Assembly: GCA_022821965.1 (NCBI GenBank)
Contig: JAJECN010000054.1
Span: 120,009 to 184,008, forward strand
From: Candidatus Poribacteria bacterium
Lineage (GTDB): Bacteria > Poribacteria > WGA-4E > WGA-3G
Direction of reading: 5' to 3'
DNA: 64,000 nt
The position numbers and the translations under genes are program-made. Below, piece after piece: positions 35,307-42,962 of the stretch; position 1 is the first letter of the stretch, and every line of letters begins with the position of its first letter. The notes under the pieces are model-generated. The model was given only the letters and a program-made list of their open reading frames with translations, ran no database searches and was not told the DNA's origin.

Positions 35307-36695
35307 ATGCGTCTTGTAACAATCAACCTATTCTTCGTCTGTATGTTACTCTTCGGTATCAGTTATCTCGCTTTCAGCCAGACTGGAACTGACGCTGAAT
35401 CACAAGGTCACGATGAAAACAACGCCTCCTGGGATGCACATTTTGAAACATGTTACGAACTCTTCAAGACGGATCCTGAAGCCGCGCGCGTCGAACTTGA
35501 GCGCGTTGCTAAGGAGCTCTTCAATGAACACCCACTTACCGAAAAGTGGATAGAACACTTCTACCAAGTCTTTTACCGAATCAGTCTAAACGAAACAGGA
35601 CAAGATAAAATCGAGAACCCGTGGGAGATAATTCCGGATCTGATAGGCGTATATGAACTCGGACTCGAAATGCTAACTGCTGTGGACCCAGAGAAGTATG
35701 CAAAGGAGATACAACACCACCGAGATGCGCTCGAATACTATACCGGATTTGCTGAACAAGTTGAAGCTGCTGGTGCTAAACCGCTGGTGGCTGACAAGAC
35801 AACTTCCGACGCACAAGAGGGCACTTCTCAACCTGAGGCGGAATTGTCCGACGCTGAGAAGGAAGCACAGATCGTCAGTCAGCACATGGAGAAATCTTAC
35901 GAGCTGCTCGCCACCGATCCAGACGCTGCACGCAAGGAACTTGAAACCTGTGCAGCAATAGCCTATAAGGGTCATCCCCTCGCAAAAGAGTGGGTAGAAC
36001 TTTTCCTTCGTATGGCGAGTGAAGGGGCGGCAACGGTTTCGGATATCACCCGTTTTATGGAAATGATGAAACAGATGAGAACCGATATGGACCCTGAAAA
36101 GTATGCTGATGAAATTGACGAGATAGCAGATAATTTAGATCAACTGAAGTTGGTTGCGGAGATGTATGAACGCGATGGAAGGAGTGACACCAAAATCCCG
36201 TTTAGCATGAACTCAGCCGACAAAAAAAGTGAAAAGAAGGATACTTCAAATGCGCCGAAGGTCTCCCATACCGCGAAAATCGGTAAACCCGCAATGGATT
36301 TCCAAGCGGTAGACTTAAAAGGTCAAGAACTCTCGCTGAAGAAGTTCCGAGGACAGGTTGTGCTGCTTGATTTCTGGGCAACGTGGTGTGCTCCTTGTAG
36401 GGCGGAAATGCCGCATCTCAAAAAGGTTTACGATAAATACAAAGACCAGAAATTTGAGATTATCGGTATCAGCTTAGATCACGGACAGGCGGTCCTTGAT
36501 TCATATATTGAAAAGCAGAATATTACCTGGTCCCAGTTTTTGGATAACGGCACTGTCACCAAGATGTATAACGTTACGGGGATTCCAGCTACCTTTCTGA
36601 TTGACGGAGACGGAATCGTTCGCAAGGTTAAACTCCGTGGGCGTGCACTTGACAAAGCCGTCGCTGAGTTGGTGAAGGAAAATTTAGCAAAATAA
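35307..36695 (+). CDS. TlpA-like thioredoxin-fold protein with duplicated N-terminal domain
   Basis: A 462-residue exported protein. The signal peptide (VTINLFFVCMLLFGISYLAFS) ends near residue 24. Two related helical units follow: HFETCYELFKTDPEAARVELE...AVDPEKYAKEI (about 45-150) and HMEKSYELLATDPDAARKELE...DMDPEKYADEI (about 193-290). The C-terminal thioredoxin domain has DFWATWCAPCRAEMPHL with the redox Cys pair at 361 and 364, then the cis-Pro loop VTGIPATFLID. It should reduce or exchange disulfides in the envelope. AAAGGAGAAAAAA precedes the ATG. Two ECF-type promoter motifs lie upstream and a hairpin downstream. A truncated relative is at 39486. Confidence 0.85.
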   Translation: MRLVTINLFFVCMLLFGISYLAFSQTGTDAESQGHDENNASWDAHFETCYELFKTDPEAARVELERVAKELFNEHPLTEKWIEHFYQVFYRISLNETGQDKIENPWEIIPDLIGVYELGLEMLTAVDPEKYAKEIQHHRDALEYYTGFAEQVEAAGAKPLVADKTTSDAQEGTSQPEAELSDAEKEAQIVSQHMEKSYELLATDPDAARKELETCAAIAYKGHPLAKEWVELFLRMASEGAATVSDITRFMEMMKQMRTDMDPEKYADEIDEIADNLDQLKLVAEMYERDGRSDTKIPFSMNSADKKSEKKDTSNAPKVSHTAKIGKPAMDFQAVDLKGQELSLKKFRGQVVLLDFWATWCAPCRAEMPHLKKVYDKYKDQKFEIIGISLDHGQAVLDSYIEKQNITWSQFLDNGTVTKMYNVTGIPATFLIDGDGIVRKVKLRGRALDKAVAELVKENLAK

Positions 36696-36718
36696 GCTGA
36701 GTAACTTTCATACGGAAC

Positions 36719-36757
36719 ATAGGGAAACTGGAGTCTTGTGCTTCGGTTTCCCTATAA
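36719..36757 (+). terminator. Terminator after the TlpA-like gene
   Basis: ATAGGGAAAC pairs with GTTTCCCTAT with a loop of 17 nt, followed by AAATTTAT. A related hairpin is at 52255. Confidence 0.65.
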
Positions 36758-36791
36758 ATTTATCTACGGTGAAATATACAATTATAAAAGA

Positions 36792-36899
36792 GGGGCGAGG
36801 ATACTAAGGGGAAATACCCAAGCAAAAACACCCTCGCCAGCGGTGGTGGGAGGTTTGTTCCCTGGCAAACTGTAAACTTATTTTCGGATTTTACTATAA
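36792..36899. repeat. GCGAGGAT element, expanded copy
   Basis: GGGGCGAGGATAC ... CCCTCGCC form a longer imperfect inverted repeat, followed by CTGTAAACTTATTTTCGG and ATTTTACTATAA. Related to 20908, 26411 and 55697. Confidence 0.65.
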
Positions 36900-37097
36900 C
36901 AATTGCAGACACCTTCAATTTCTTAGATAAAAATTCAAATGTTTCACTTTATGCACCTTTCTATTCTTAAATCGTATCATTAATTATAAAGGCGTGTCAC
37001 ATACGCCTTCGCGAAAGTTGGTTACGCAAAATCTGATTTTTCGGACAGTAAATGAAACGGTATCCGTATCGTAATATAGACAGGTTTTTCAAAATGA

Positions 37098-37128
37098 TGC
37101 AACCTTTCTATACCTAAGTTACGTCACT
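37098..37128 (+). promoter_or_regulatory. ECF-type promoter motif, copy 3 (distal, STAS gene)
   Basis: TGCAAC (37098-37103), 19 bp, GTCACT (37123-37128). TTACGTC (37119-37125) and GACGTAA (37139-37145) form an inverted repeat over the -10 side. Copy 4 is 102 bp downstream. Confidence 0.7.
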
Positions 37129-37199
37129 TCAATCAATGGACGTAATGATTAGGGAGAAATGTTTAGACGAAAGGGCGTTCTCCAATTTTCTAAAAATAA

Positions 37200-37230
37200 T
37201 GCAACCTTTTGAGATCTAAGTTGCGTCACT
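37200..37230 (+). promoter_or_regulatory. ECF-type promoter motif, copy 4 (proximal, STAS gene)
   Basis: TGCAAC (37200-37205), 19 bp, GTCACT (37225-37230), 80 nt upstream of the STAS ATG. Confidence 0.75.
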
Positions 37231-37309
37231 ATAATCAACGGACGTTAAATTTCAACGAAGTTACCTCTTGTAAATCAAACAAAACTTTCACTTTTTAAAG
37301 GAGTAAATC

Positions 37310-37651
37310 ATGACTACTAAAATTCGCCAACAAAATGGGATCACGATTTTGGAACCAAATGGAAAAATAATCGGACCCTCAACATCAGAATTATGGGAAG
37401 AAATCTCGGGGCAGATAGAGACTTCCGATACACCGCGTATCCTCATCAATTTCGAGCACGTCAAGAGGGTTGACAGTACAGGACTCGGTGTGCTGATGGG
37501 CACCCGTGCCGCTGTCGCACGAAAAAAAGGGCGTGTCGGGGTCATCAATATCAGCAAACAGATCAATAATCTGATTGTTATGAGTCGACTCGTGAGTCTC
37601 TTTGAACGTTTCGACAGCGAGACTGCCGCAGTTTCAGGACTATCCGCTTAA
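37310..37651 (+). CDS. STAS-domain anti-sigma factor antagonist
   Basis: A 113-residue single STAS domain. The conserved Ser that a partner kinase would phosphorylate is in KRVDSTGLGVLMGTRAAVARK; the N-terminal strand is TILEPNGKIIGPSTSELWEEI, and LFERFDSETAAVSGL ends the domain. Such proteins bind an anti-sigma kinase to release a sigma factor. No anti-sigma kinase gene is in the window, so the partner is elsewhere. AAAGGAGTAAATC precedes the ATG. Its two upstream ECF-type promoter motifs tie it to the same regulon as the three sigma fusions. Confidence 0.88.
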   Translation: MTTKIRQQNGITILEPNGKIIGPSTSELWEEISGQIETSDTPRILINFEHVKRVDSTGLGVLMGTRAAVARKKGRVGVINISKQINNLIVMSRLVSLFERFDSETAAVSGLSA

Positions 37652-37665
37652 AATCCAAATTTGGT

Positions 37666-37692
37666 TTGTAGCATAAACTTTTAGTTTGTGCC
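37666..37692. repeat. TGTAGCATA...TTTGTGCC repeat unit
   Basis: TTTGTAGCATAAACTTTTAG then TTTGTGCCA, related to 23426 and to the tandem pair 42860-42913. Confidence 0.5.
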
Positions 37693-37727
37693 AGTCTGAA
37701 TGCCTATTAGAGGCATTCAGACTGTTT
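37692..37727 (+). terminator. Hairpin after the STAS gene
   Basis: CAGTCTGAATGCC pairs perfectly (13 bp) with GGCATTCAGACTG around a 7-nt loop, followed by TTTG; strong stem but short T tract. Confidence 0.65.
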
Positions 37728-37755
37728 GAGAATTAATTATAGATTTTACTATAAT
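37726..37755 (+). promoter_or_regulatory. Sigma-70 promoter of the WD40-like gene
   Basis: TTGAGA (37726-37731), 18-bp spacer, TATAAT (37750-37755), about 65 nt before the ATG 37821. Confidence 0.6.
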
Positions 37756-37820
37756 CAACGTACCTTAACCTTGACAACCTTGACTCTTAGTGCAGCTGTT
37801 TTTCAAATGAGGGCTTCCTA

Positions 37821-38876
37821 ATGAATACGCATCGCCTGACTTTTCTGTTTTCGGTAATAATTCTTCTATTGGGTATTTGCCCGAATCTGCTCTGTTGGGC
37901 AGAAGGTGTGATTGTCTACTCATATCGTAGCACGACATACATGATACGTCCCAATGATACCGTACCTACACCTACACGCATTGCCGAAGAAGGTATCTCG
38001 ACACCTTCACCAGATGGTCGCTTTTTGGCAGCAGTAGACAGCGACCCTGACCGCCGGAATGTTCTTCATATTCGAGACCTTCGCACCGGTAAGAAGATTC
38101 GTTCCATCATATTGCAAGTCCATTCTTACGTCGATATTTCTTGGTCTCCAGATGGACGTTGGATTGTGTATGCTGGCAGTCCGCAAAAGATAAGAGGCGG
38201 ACGCGATGTGGACACAGAAATCTTTCTAATTTCGCCGGATGGACGACGGAAGCGGAAGTTACCGCACCCCATTGGTAAGAATCCCATAGGTTTTGTGTGG
38301 GCACCAGATGCGCAATCCGTGTTCTACAATCTCGCTTCAACGGACAAGCCTCAGGAGATCTGGGAGTCGAATATCAATGGTCAGGAAAAACCGACGAAAC
38401 ACTCGCCATTCCCTGAACGTGCGGGTTTCTTAAACCGTTATCCGTTCTATGGGTTCTCCCCGGACGGTAAAAACATTGCCTACACTCCCCTTCATGAAGG
38501 CGTATTTGTTTCCGATGTTGATGGGAAGAACCCTCAACCAGTGGTCACTCACCTTCATGAGGGTATATTTGTTGTGAATGCTGGTGGGATCAACCTGCTG
38601 GAAGGAGCCAATCGCGGGTTGCGGCAGTTCTTTCAAGTGGATTGGTCACCGAATGGCAAATATCTGGTGTTTTCTGCGGATATAGGTTTTGGTAATAATG
38701 GACTTTACATCTATTCGTTTGCGTCGCAGCAGGTTCGGCGTTTAGTAATTTTGCCGGATAGTCTTCCTATTTCGCCACGTTGGGTTGGTGAATCGCTGCC
38801 GGTGGAACCGTTAGATAAAAAGGCTGTGACATGGGGAGAAATCAAGGTTTCAAAGAACTTAGGACTTACGCAATAA
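37821..38876 (+). CDS. Exported TolB/PD40-type beta-propeller protein
   Basis: A 351-residue protein with signal peptide (LTFLFSVIILLLGICPNLLCWAEG). PD40/WD40-like repeats are seen as DISWSPDGRWIVYAG, GFVWAPDAQSVFYNL, YGFSPDGKNIAYTPL and VDWSPNGKYLVFSA, typical of TolB-like propellers. A duplicated THLHEGIFV / PLHEGVFV stretch occurs near residues 228-250. The C-terminus ends with KKAVTWGEIK, resembling the tail TTWAEIK of the three secreted paralogues at 17715-20775. Function is probably binding of an envelope partner. It has its own sigma-70 promoter, unlike its neighbours. Confidence 0.75.
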   Translation: MNTHRLTFLFSVIILLLGICPNLLCWAEGVIVYSYRSTTYMIRPNDTVPTPTRIAEEGISTPSPDGRFLAAVDSDPDRRNVLHIRDLRTGKKIRSIILQVHSYVDISWSPDGRWIVYAGSPQKIRGGRDVDTEIFLISPDGRRKRKLPHPIGKNPIGFVWAPDAQSVFYNLASTDKPQEIWESNINGQEKPTKHSPFPERAGFLNRYPFYGFSPDGKNIAYTPLHEGVFVSDVDGKNPQPVVTHLHEGIFVVNAGGINLLEGANRGLRQFFQVDWSPNGKYLVFSADIGFGNNGLYIYSFASQQVRRLVILPDSLPISPRWVGESLPVEPLDKKAVTWGEIKVSKNLGLTQ

Positions 38877-38891
38877 TTTAAAAAATATTAG

Positions 38892-38920
38892 ATAGGGGTG
38901 GTTTTACCACCCCTATTTTA
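38892..38920 (+). terminator. Rho-independent terminator after the WD40-like gene
   Basis: ATAGGGGTGG pairs with CCACCCCTAT around a TTTTA loop, followed by TTTATTTT. Confidence 0.85.
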
Positions 38921-38982
38921 TTTTAACCATACGTGGGTTCTATAAATATGCTATAAACATTCTGAAGAAATCCGCTTAGCAG

Positions 38983-39217
38983 TGTAGGTTGGGTTGAACG
39001 GAACTGAGAAGATAGAGGTGCGAGCCAAAGCCACTCAAATCCAACATGTCGATGTCCGAAATCACGGACGCAGTGAAACCCAACATCAGACCGCCAACGT
39101 CCTAAAACCGCAAAAGCGTTGGGTTTCACTCGGGTTTCTGGTTGATTTAGCATGTAGGAGTTTTCATTTTTCTATTCTTTTCAGGGTTTTGGTGGTATCC
39201 GTTCAACCCAACCTACA
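38983..39217. mobile_element. MITE-like element 1 (235 bp, 20-bp terminal inverted repeats)
   Basis: Ends TGTAGGTTGGGTTGAACGGA (38983-39002) and its perfect reverse complement at 39198-39217. Inside, CAGTGAAACCCAAC (39071) and GTTGGGTTTCACT (39118) make a nested inverted repeat. No convincing ORF. Same architecture as 47413-47645, so it is a non-autonomous dispersed element. No target-site duplication is obvious. Confidence 0.8.
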
Positions 39218-39274
39218 AGACTGTGAGGATACCATTTTTTCTACAATTGACAGTTATTTCCCTTTTGAAAATAA

Positions 39275-39305
39275 TGCAACCTTTTAAAATCTAAGTTACG
39301 TCACT
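39275..39305 (+). promoter_or_regulatory. ECF-type promoter motif, copy 5
   Basis: TGCAAC (39275-39280), 19 bp, GTCACT (39300-39305). First of three copies upstream of the first sigma fusion; 103 bp before copy 6. Confidence 0.7.
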
Positions 39306-39377
39306 ATAATCAATGGATGTAACGATTACGGAGAAATGTTTACACCAGCGGTTGATTCTCCGACTTTTTGAAAATAA

Positions 39378-39408
39378 TGCAACCTTTTGAAATCTAAGTT
39401 ACGTCACT
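39378..39408 (+). promoter_or_regulatory. ECF-type promoter motif, copy 6
   Basis: TGCAAC (39378-39383), 19 bp, GTCACT (39403-39408), 78 nt before the ATG of the truncated TlpA-like remnant (39486). Confidence 0.75.
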
Positions 39409-39485
39409 ACAATCAATGGATGTTAAATTTCAGACAAGTTGTTGATCACAAACGAAACGGGACTTTCATTTTAAAGGAGAAAACC

Positions 39486-39674
39486 ATGCGCTTTCTAATG
39501 ATTAACCTATTTATTGTCTTTTTATTATTCTTCGGCATTGGTTATCTTGCTTTCGGCAGCGTTGAAACTGGAACGAATTCTGAACTGCCGGTGCATCATG
39601 TAGACAATACACCTTGGGAAGCGTCTTTTGAAACATTCCCTTCAGAGATCAATTTTTTGATTTTTCAGAAATAA
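39486..39674 (+). pseudogene. Truncated TlpA-like gene (signal peptide remnant)
   Basis: A 62-codon frame whose first 24 residues (MINLFIVFLLFFGIGYLAFG) and the next segment (TPWEASFET) follow the start of the TlpA-like protein at 35307, which has NASWDAHFET at the same place. After that, the sequence diverges and stops in FLIFQK at 39674, immediately before promoter copy 7. The AAAGGAGAAAACC ribosome-binding site and upstream promoter pair are kept, so it may still be transcribed. Best read as a gene truncated by recombination at the promoter repeat; a short functional secreted peptide is a less likely alternative. Confidence 0.65.
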
Positions 39675-39705
39675 TACAACCTTTTGAAATCTAAGTTACG
39701 TCACT
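39675..39705 (+). promoter_or_regulatory. ECF-type promoter motif, copy 7 (sigma fusion 1)
   Basis: TACAAC (39675-39680; T-A instead of T-G), 19 bp, GTCACT (39700-39705), 39 nt before the ATG 39744. TTACGTC (39696-39702) and GACGTAA (39716-39722) form a 7-bp inverted repeat. Confidence 0.75.
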
Positions 39706-39743
39706 TCAATCAACAGACGTAATAATTCAGCAGGAGACGTGCA

Positions 39744-42700
39744 ATGCAGCAGAGCGATGCGCAACTCATTCAGCAGGTATTACAAGGGAACCAGGAAGCA
39801 TTCAGTCCCTTAGTCAAGAAATATCAAAAAGGTGTTCACGCGTTGGCGTGGCGGAAAATTGGTGATTTTCACATCGCACAAGAGATTACGCAGGACGCGT
39901 TTCTCAAGGCGTACCGGCAACTACGTACCCTGAAAGACCATAACGCGTTCAGCGGCTGGCTTTACGTTATCGTCGCACGTGAGTGCCTTGATTGGCTCCG
40001 AAAAAACCGCATACCCACGGAATCCCTTGATACTGCCGATTCAAACGAGGTGGACAAAGTGTCATATTCTCAATATGTAGCCGAAAGACAGGAAGAGGAA
40101 GCCGACGAAACGCGTCGTGAAGTCGTCAAGGAACTGCTCAAGAAATTACCGGAAAGCGAGCGGACGGTAATGACGCTCCACTATCTCGGCGAAATGACAA
40201 TCAAAGCCATCAGTGAGTTTCTCGGTGTCTCCCAGAATACCGTCAAGAGTCGGCTCAGCCGCGCACGCAACCGTTTGCGGAAAGAGGAGGACGTGCTTCA
40301 GCAGAACCTCGGCAGCTTCCAACTCCCTGATAACTTAGCGGATAACATTATGCAGGAAGTTTCACGTATAGCACCCGTTCCACCTGCAGTGAGTAAACCT
40401 GTAGCACCTTTAGTAATTTCTGCCGCTTCCGCTGTTTTAATTTTTCTAATGATAGGTGTTGGCACGCCATACCTCTCCCGCTTTCAGAAACCCTACAACC
40501 TGAGTGCCACCTCAGAACCGACAGTTGAGCTGATTGACGCGGTTTTTGTTGTGGACTCTCCAGCAAAGCCCGCAGTTCGGAGTCAGGCGGGGAGTTCGTA
40601 TACCCCGGGTAAAAGTCCCGGCGCAGGTCAGAAACCCGACGAATCCCTTTTTGCCACACTGCCAGTCGATACGCCGGAAGTCTCAACACCGAAACCCCAG
40701 TGGACCCAAACGAAGGGGCCCGAAGGAGGAGTCGTCAAGAGCCTTTTCATAGCATCTAACGGCGACGTTTATGCCAGAGCAGGCGCGGACCTCTATAGAT
40801 TAACAGACGATAGAAACGCGTGGATACCTACCAACACTAACATGTCTATTAACGGTTCCTCGGAAATGACAGAACATGAGGATACCCTCTATATCGTTTC
40901 CGATACCGAAGTCCTTGCTTCCGCAGATAGAGGTGAAACGTGGAATTCATTGGGGGCGCGTCCAGAAGGGCAATTAATTGGCACTATTATAACGGATGAG
41001 ACCCCTGGGGCGCAAGCCAACATTACAATGTACTTGGGGCTTGTTGATGGCGTATTTCGCTCTGTAGATGCCGGTAAATCGTGGGCATCTCTTACCGACG
41101 AAAACCTAACCGATAGGAAAATTCAGGCAATCGCCGCTATTGAAGACACTCTCTTTGTTGGGACGGATAAAGGACTCTATCGCCACAGTTCGGAAAGCTG
41201 GGAGCAATTACCCGTGGCGGAAGCCAAGAATATTAGCGCATTGGCAAGTGCTGAGCACCGACTCTATGTTGCTGTCGGACAGGAAGTTAAGACGCATAAC
41301 CTTTCGATCAACATATCAGGGACATCTACATCTATTAATACCCCTTTGTCGCTTTACCGTTCAATAGACCTTGGAGATTCGTGGCAGGCAATAGATTTTC
41401 CAAAACCAGTTTCCGATTCCGAGGAAAACGGTGGATTTATTTTTACCACTGGCACTGGACCTGCTGGACCTAACGACTCAAAAATGGATGACAACTCAGA
41501 AACAGAAAAGACTGCCAGCGTCAAAATAGTGGCAGCACAAGAAGGACTTTTAGTTGTGGATCGCGGAAATACTTATTACTCAAGTGATGCCGGGGAGACA
41601 TGGATATCCTTAGGTACAGGCGACGCAGCTATTGGAGGTGCTTTCACTGCTGCCATAGCAGCAGCTATAGACGGGACTTCTACCGCTGTTATATCGGATG
41701 CGAACACCTTTTACAAAAGTAGTGGTCCATTGGGGGTTCAGCGCACGACCGATGCAGGTAAAACATGGCATCCATTTAACACGGGATTGGTAAGGACCGG
41801 TGTGGACAAGTTGGTCTATGCCAATAATGCGCTCTACGCAAAAACATGGGGAAAACTTGTTGTCTCGTTTGATGGTGGTGAATCCTGGACCCCTGTTTTA
41901 CGTTGCCCTGAAATTCTCACGAGTATGATGAAATTTAACGATGTGCCCTATGTCAAAGGTCTCGAAGGGACCTCGCCTCAGCTTTTCCGCGTATCTGCCG
42001 CGGATAACGAATTAGTGACTGTCCCCGGAATGCCAAGTTTAGGAGGGATAGACTTCGCAAAACTGGTCGGTGTAATATTCAACAACGCCCTTCGCGAATC
42101 CGCACCAGATGAACTTCAGGAAAACCTTGAAGAAGGTAAGGAATTAAAACCTGAAGATTTCGATGTGGATATGCTCAGCACAGTTACTAATGAGAGTATA
42201 GAGGAAGGTCTCGTTAAACTCATTCAGGCATATTTCGGAAGTTTTGCTGTTAGCGGTAGTACTTACTATATGGAATATGACCAGCAACTCTTCAGGTGGA
42301 AGCCCGGTATGACTGAATGGTTCAATACTGGCTTAGCAGATGCCGGGGAGTCTATTCATTCTGTCGCCGAGATTGAGGATCACGGTACTCTTGGTTTCAA
42401 AATTGCAGTCTCAGGCGAAACCGTTTACGTTGGGAAACGGGACGGACATCTCCTTCAATCGTTTGATGAAGGCGATACTTGGAACGATGTTACGACAGAC
42501 CTCCCGTTTTCTGTTACCCAGTTCAAGGCTGTTGCCTTCGCCGGACCAACGCTTTACGTGGCAACCGATAAAGGCGTTACGTATTCAAGCGATGGAACTC
42601 GCTGGCACACGGCAACCGATGCGGCAGGCACACCGCTTGTCATCGAAAAAATGGCAGTGGACGGCACAACAGTATACGGCGCAACTGAGCAACAGATATA

Positions 42701-42848
42701 TCAATTGAAAGAGAATTCAAGCAGATGGGAACAAGTTACACCGGAAGTTCCGAGCAAAATTGTCTCTCTTGCTGTTGATGATAACACACTTTATGTTGGA
42801 ACTCCTGGTCACGGCGTACTACGTTTCACAATTGATGAAGCCGACTAA
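39744..42848 (+). CDS. Membrane-tethered ECF sigma factor with Asp-box propeller sensor, 1
   Basis: A 1034-residue fusion. Residues 5-75 are sigma region 2 (FSPLVKKYQKGVHALAWR...EITQDAFLKAYRQL); residues 125-178 are sigma region 4 (LPESERTVMTLHYLGEMTIK...NTVKSRLSRARNRL). A conserved linker FQLPDNLADNIMQEVSRI follows, then one transmembrane helix (PLVISAASAVLIFLMIGVG, about 222-240). The exported part from about 320 holds at least seven Asp-boxes, for example SADRGETW, SVDAGKSW, SSDAGETW, TTDAGKTW, SFDGGESW and SFDEGDTW: a beta-propeller. I infer that the outside domain senses a ligand and controls a sigma factor held at the membrane, perhaps released by proteolysis. A variable helical insert lies near residues 765-830. 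CAGCAGGAGACGTGCA precedes the ATG. Confidence 0.88.
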   Translation: MQQSDAQLIQQVLQGNQEAFSPLVKKYQKGVHALAWRKIGDFHIAQEITQDAFLKAYRQLRTLKDHNAFSGWLYVIVARECLDWLRKNRIPTESLDTADSNEVDKVSYSQYVAERQEEEADETRREVVKELLKKLPESERTVMTLHYLGEMTIKAISEFLGVSQNTVKSRLSRARNRLRKEEDVLQQNLGSFQLPDNLADNIMQEVSRIAPVPPAVSKPVAPLVISAASAVLIFLMIGVGTPYLSRFQKPYNLSATSEPTVELIDAVFVVDSPAKPAVRSQAGSSYTPGKSPGAGQKPDESLFATLPVDTPEVSTPKPQWTQTKGPEGGVVKSLFIASNGDVYARAGADLYRLTDDRNAWIPTNTNMSINGSSEMTEHEDTLYIVSDTEVLASADRGETWNSLGARPEGQLIGTIITDETPGAQANITMYLGLVDGVFRSVDAGKSWASLTDENLTDRKIQAIAAIEDTLFVGTDKGLYRHSSESWEQLPVAEAKNISALASAEHRLYVAVGQEVKTHNLSINISGTSTSINTPLSLYRSIDLGDSWQAIDFPKPVSDSEENGGFIFTTGTGPAGPNDSKMDDNSETEKTASVKIVAAQEGLLVVDRGNTYYSSDAGETWISLGTGDAAIGGAFTAAIAAAIDGTSTAVISDANTFYKSSGPLGVQRTTDAGKTWHPFNTGLVRTGVDKLVYANNALYAKTWGKLVVSFDGGESWTPVLRCPEILTSMMKFNDVPYVKGLEGTSPQLFRVSAADNELVTVPGMPSLGGIDFAKLVGVIFNNALRESAPDELQENLEEGKELKPEDFDVDMLSTVTNESIEEGLVKLIQAYFGSFAVSGSTYYMEYDQQLFRWKPGMTEWFNTGLADAGESIHSVAEIEDHGTLGFKIAVSGETVYVGKRDGHLLQSFDEGDTWNDVTTDLPFSVTQFKAVAFAGPTLYVATDKGVTYSSDGTRWHTATDAAGTPLVIEKMAVDGTTVYGATEQQIYQLKENSSRWEQVTPEVPSKIVSLAVDDNTLYVGTPGHGVLRFTIDEAD

Positions 42849-42859
42849 TGTCATTAACC

Positions 42860-42913
42860 TGTAGCATAACCTGTTAGGTTGTGCCGTTGTAGCATAGGCT
42901 GTTAGCCTGTGCC
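42860..42913. repeat. Tandem TGTAGCATA...TGTGCC units
   Basis: Two units, TGTAGCATAACCTGTTAGG... and TGTAGCATAGGCTGTTAGC..., each ending in TGTGCC. Same family as 23426 and 37666. Confidence 0.65.
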
Positions 42914-42962
42914 ATATAATAAAAAACCTGAAATATACAACACCCTAAGGAGATTTTGAAAA

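Noticed and set aside
38994..39287. 97-aa ORF within MITE-like element 1
   Set aside because: It reads across the inverted repeats and has no ribosome-binding site.
39275..39430. TATAAT-like sequence after GTCACT as a sigma-70 -10 box
   Set aside because: ACTATAAT is present in only some copies, whereas GTCACT is kept in all nine.
35041..39720. Evenly repeated promoter motifs as a CRISPR array
   Set aside because: Copies are 100-300 bp apart with coding sequence between them, no constant short spacers and no cas genes.
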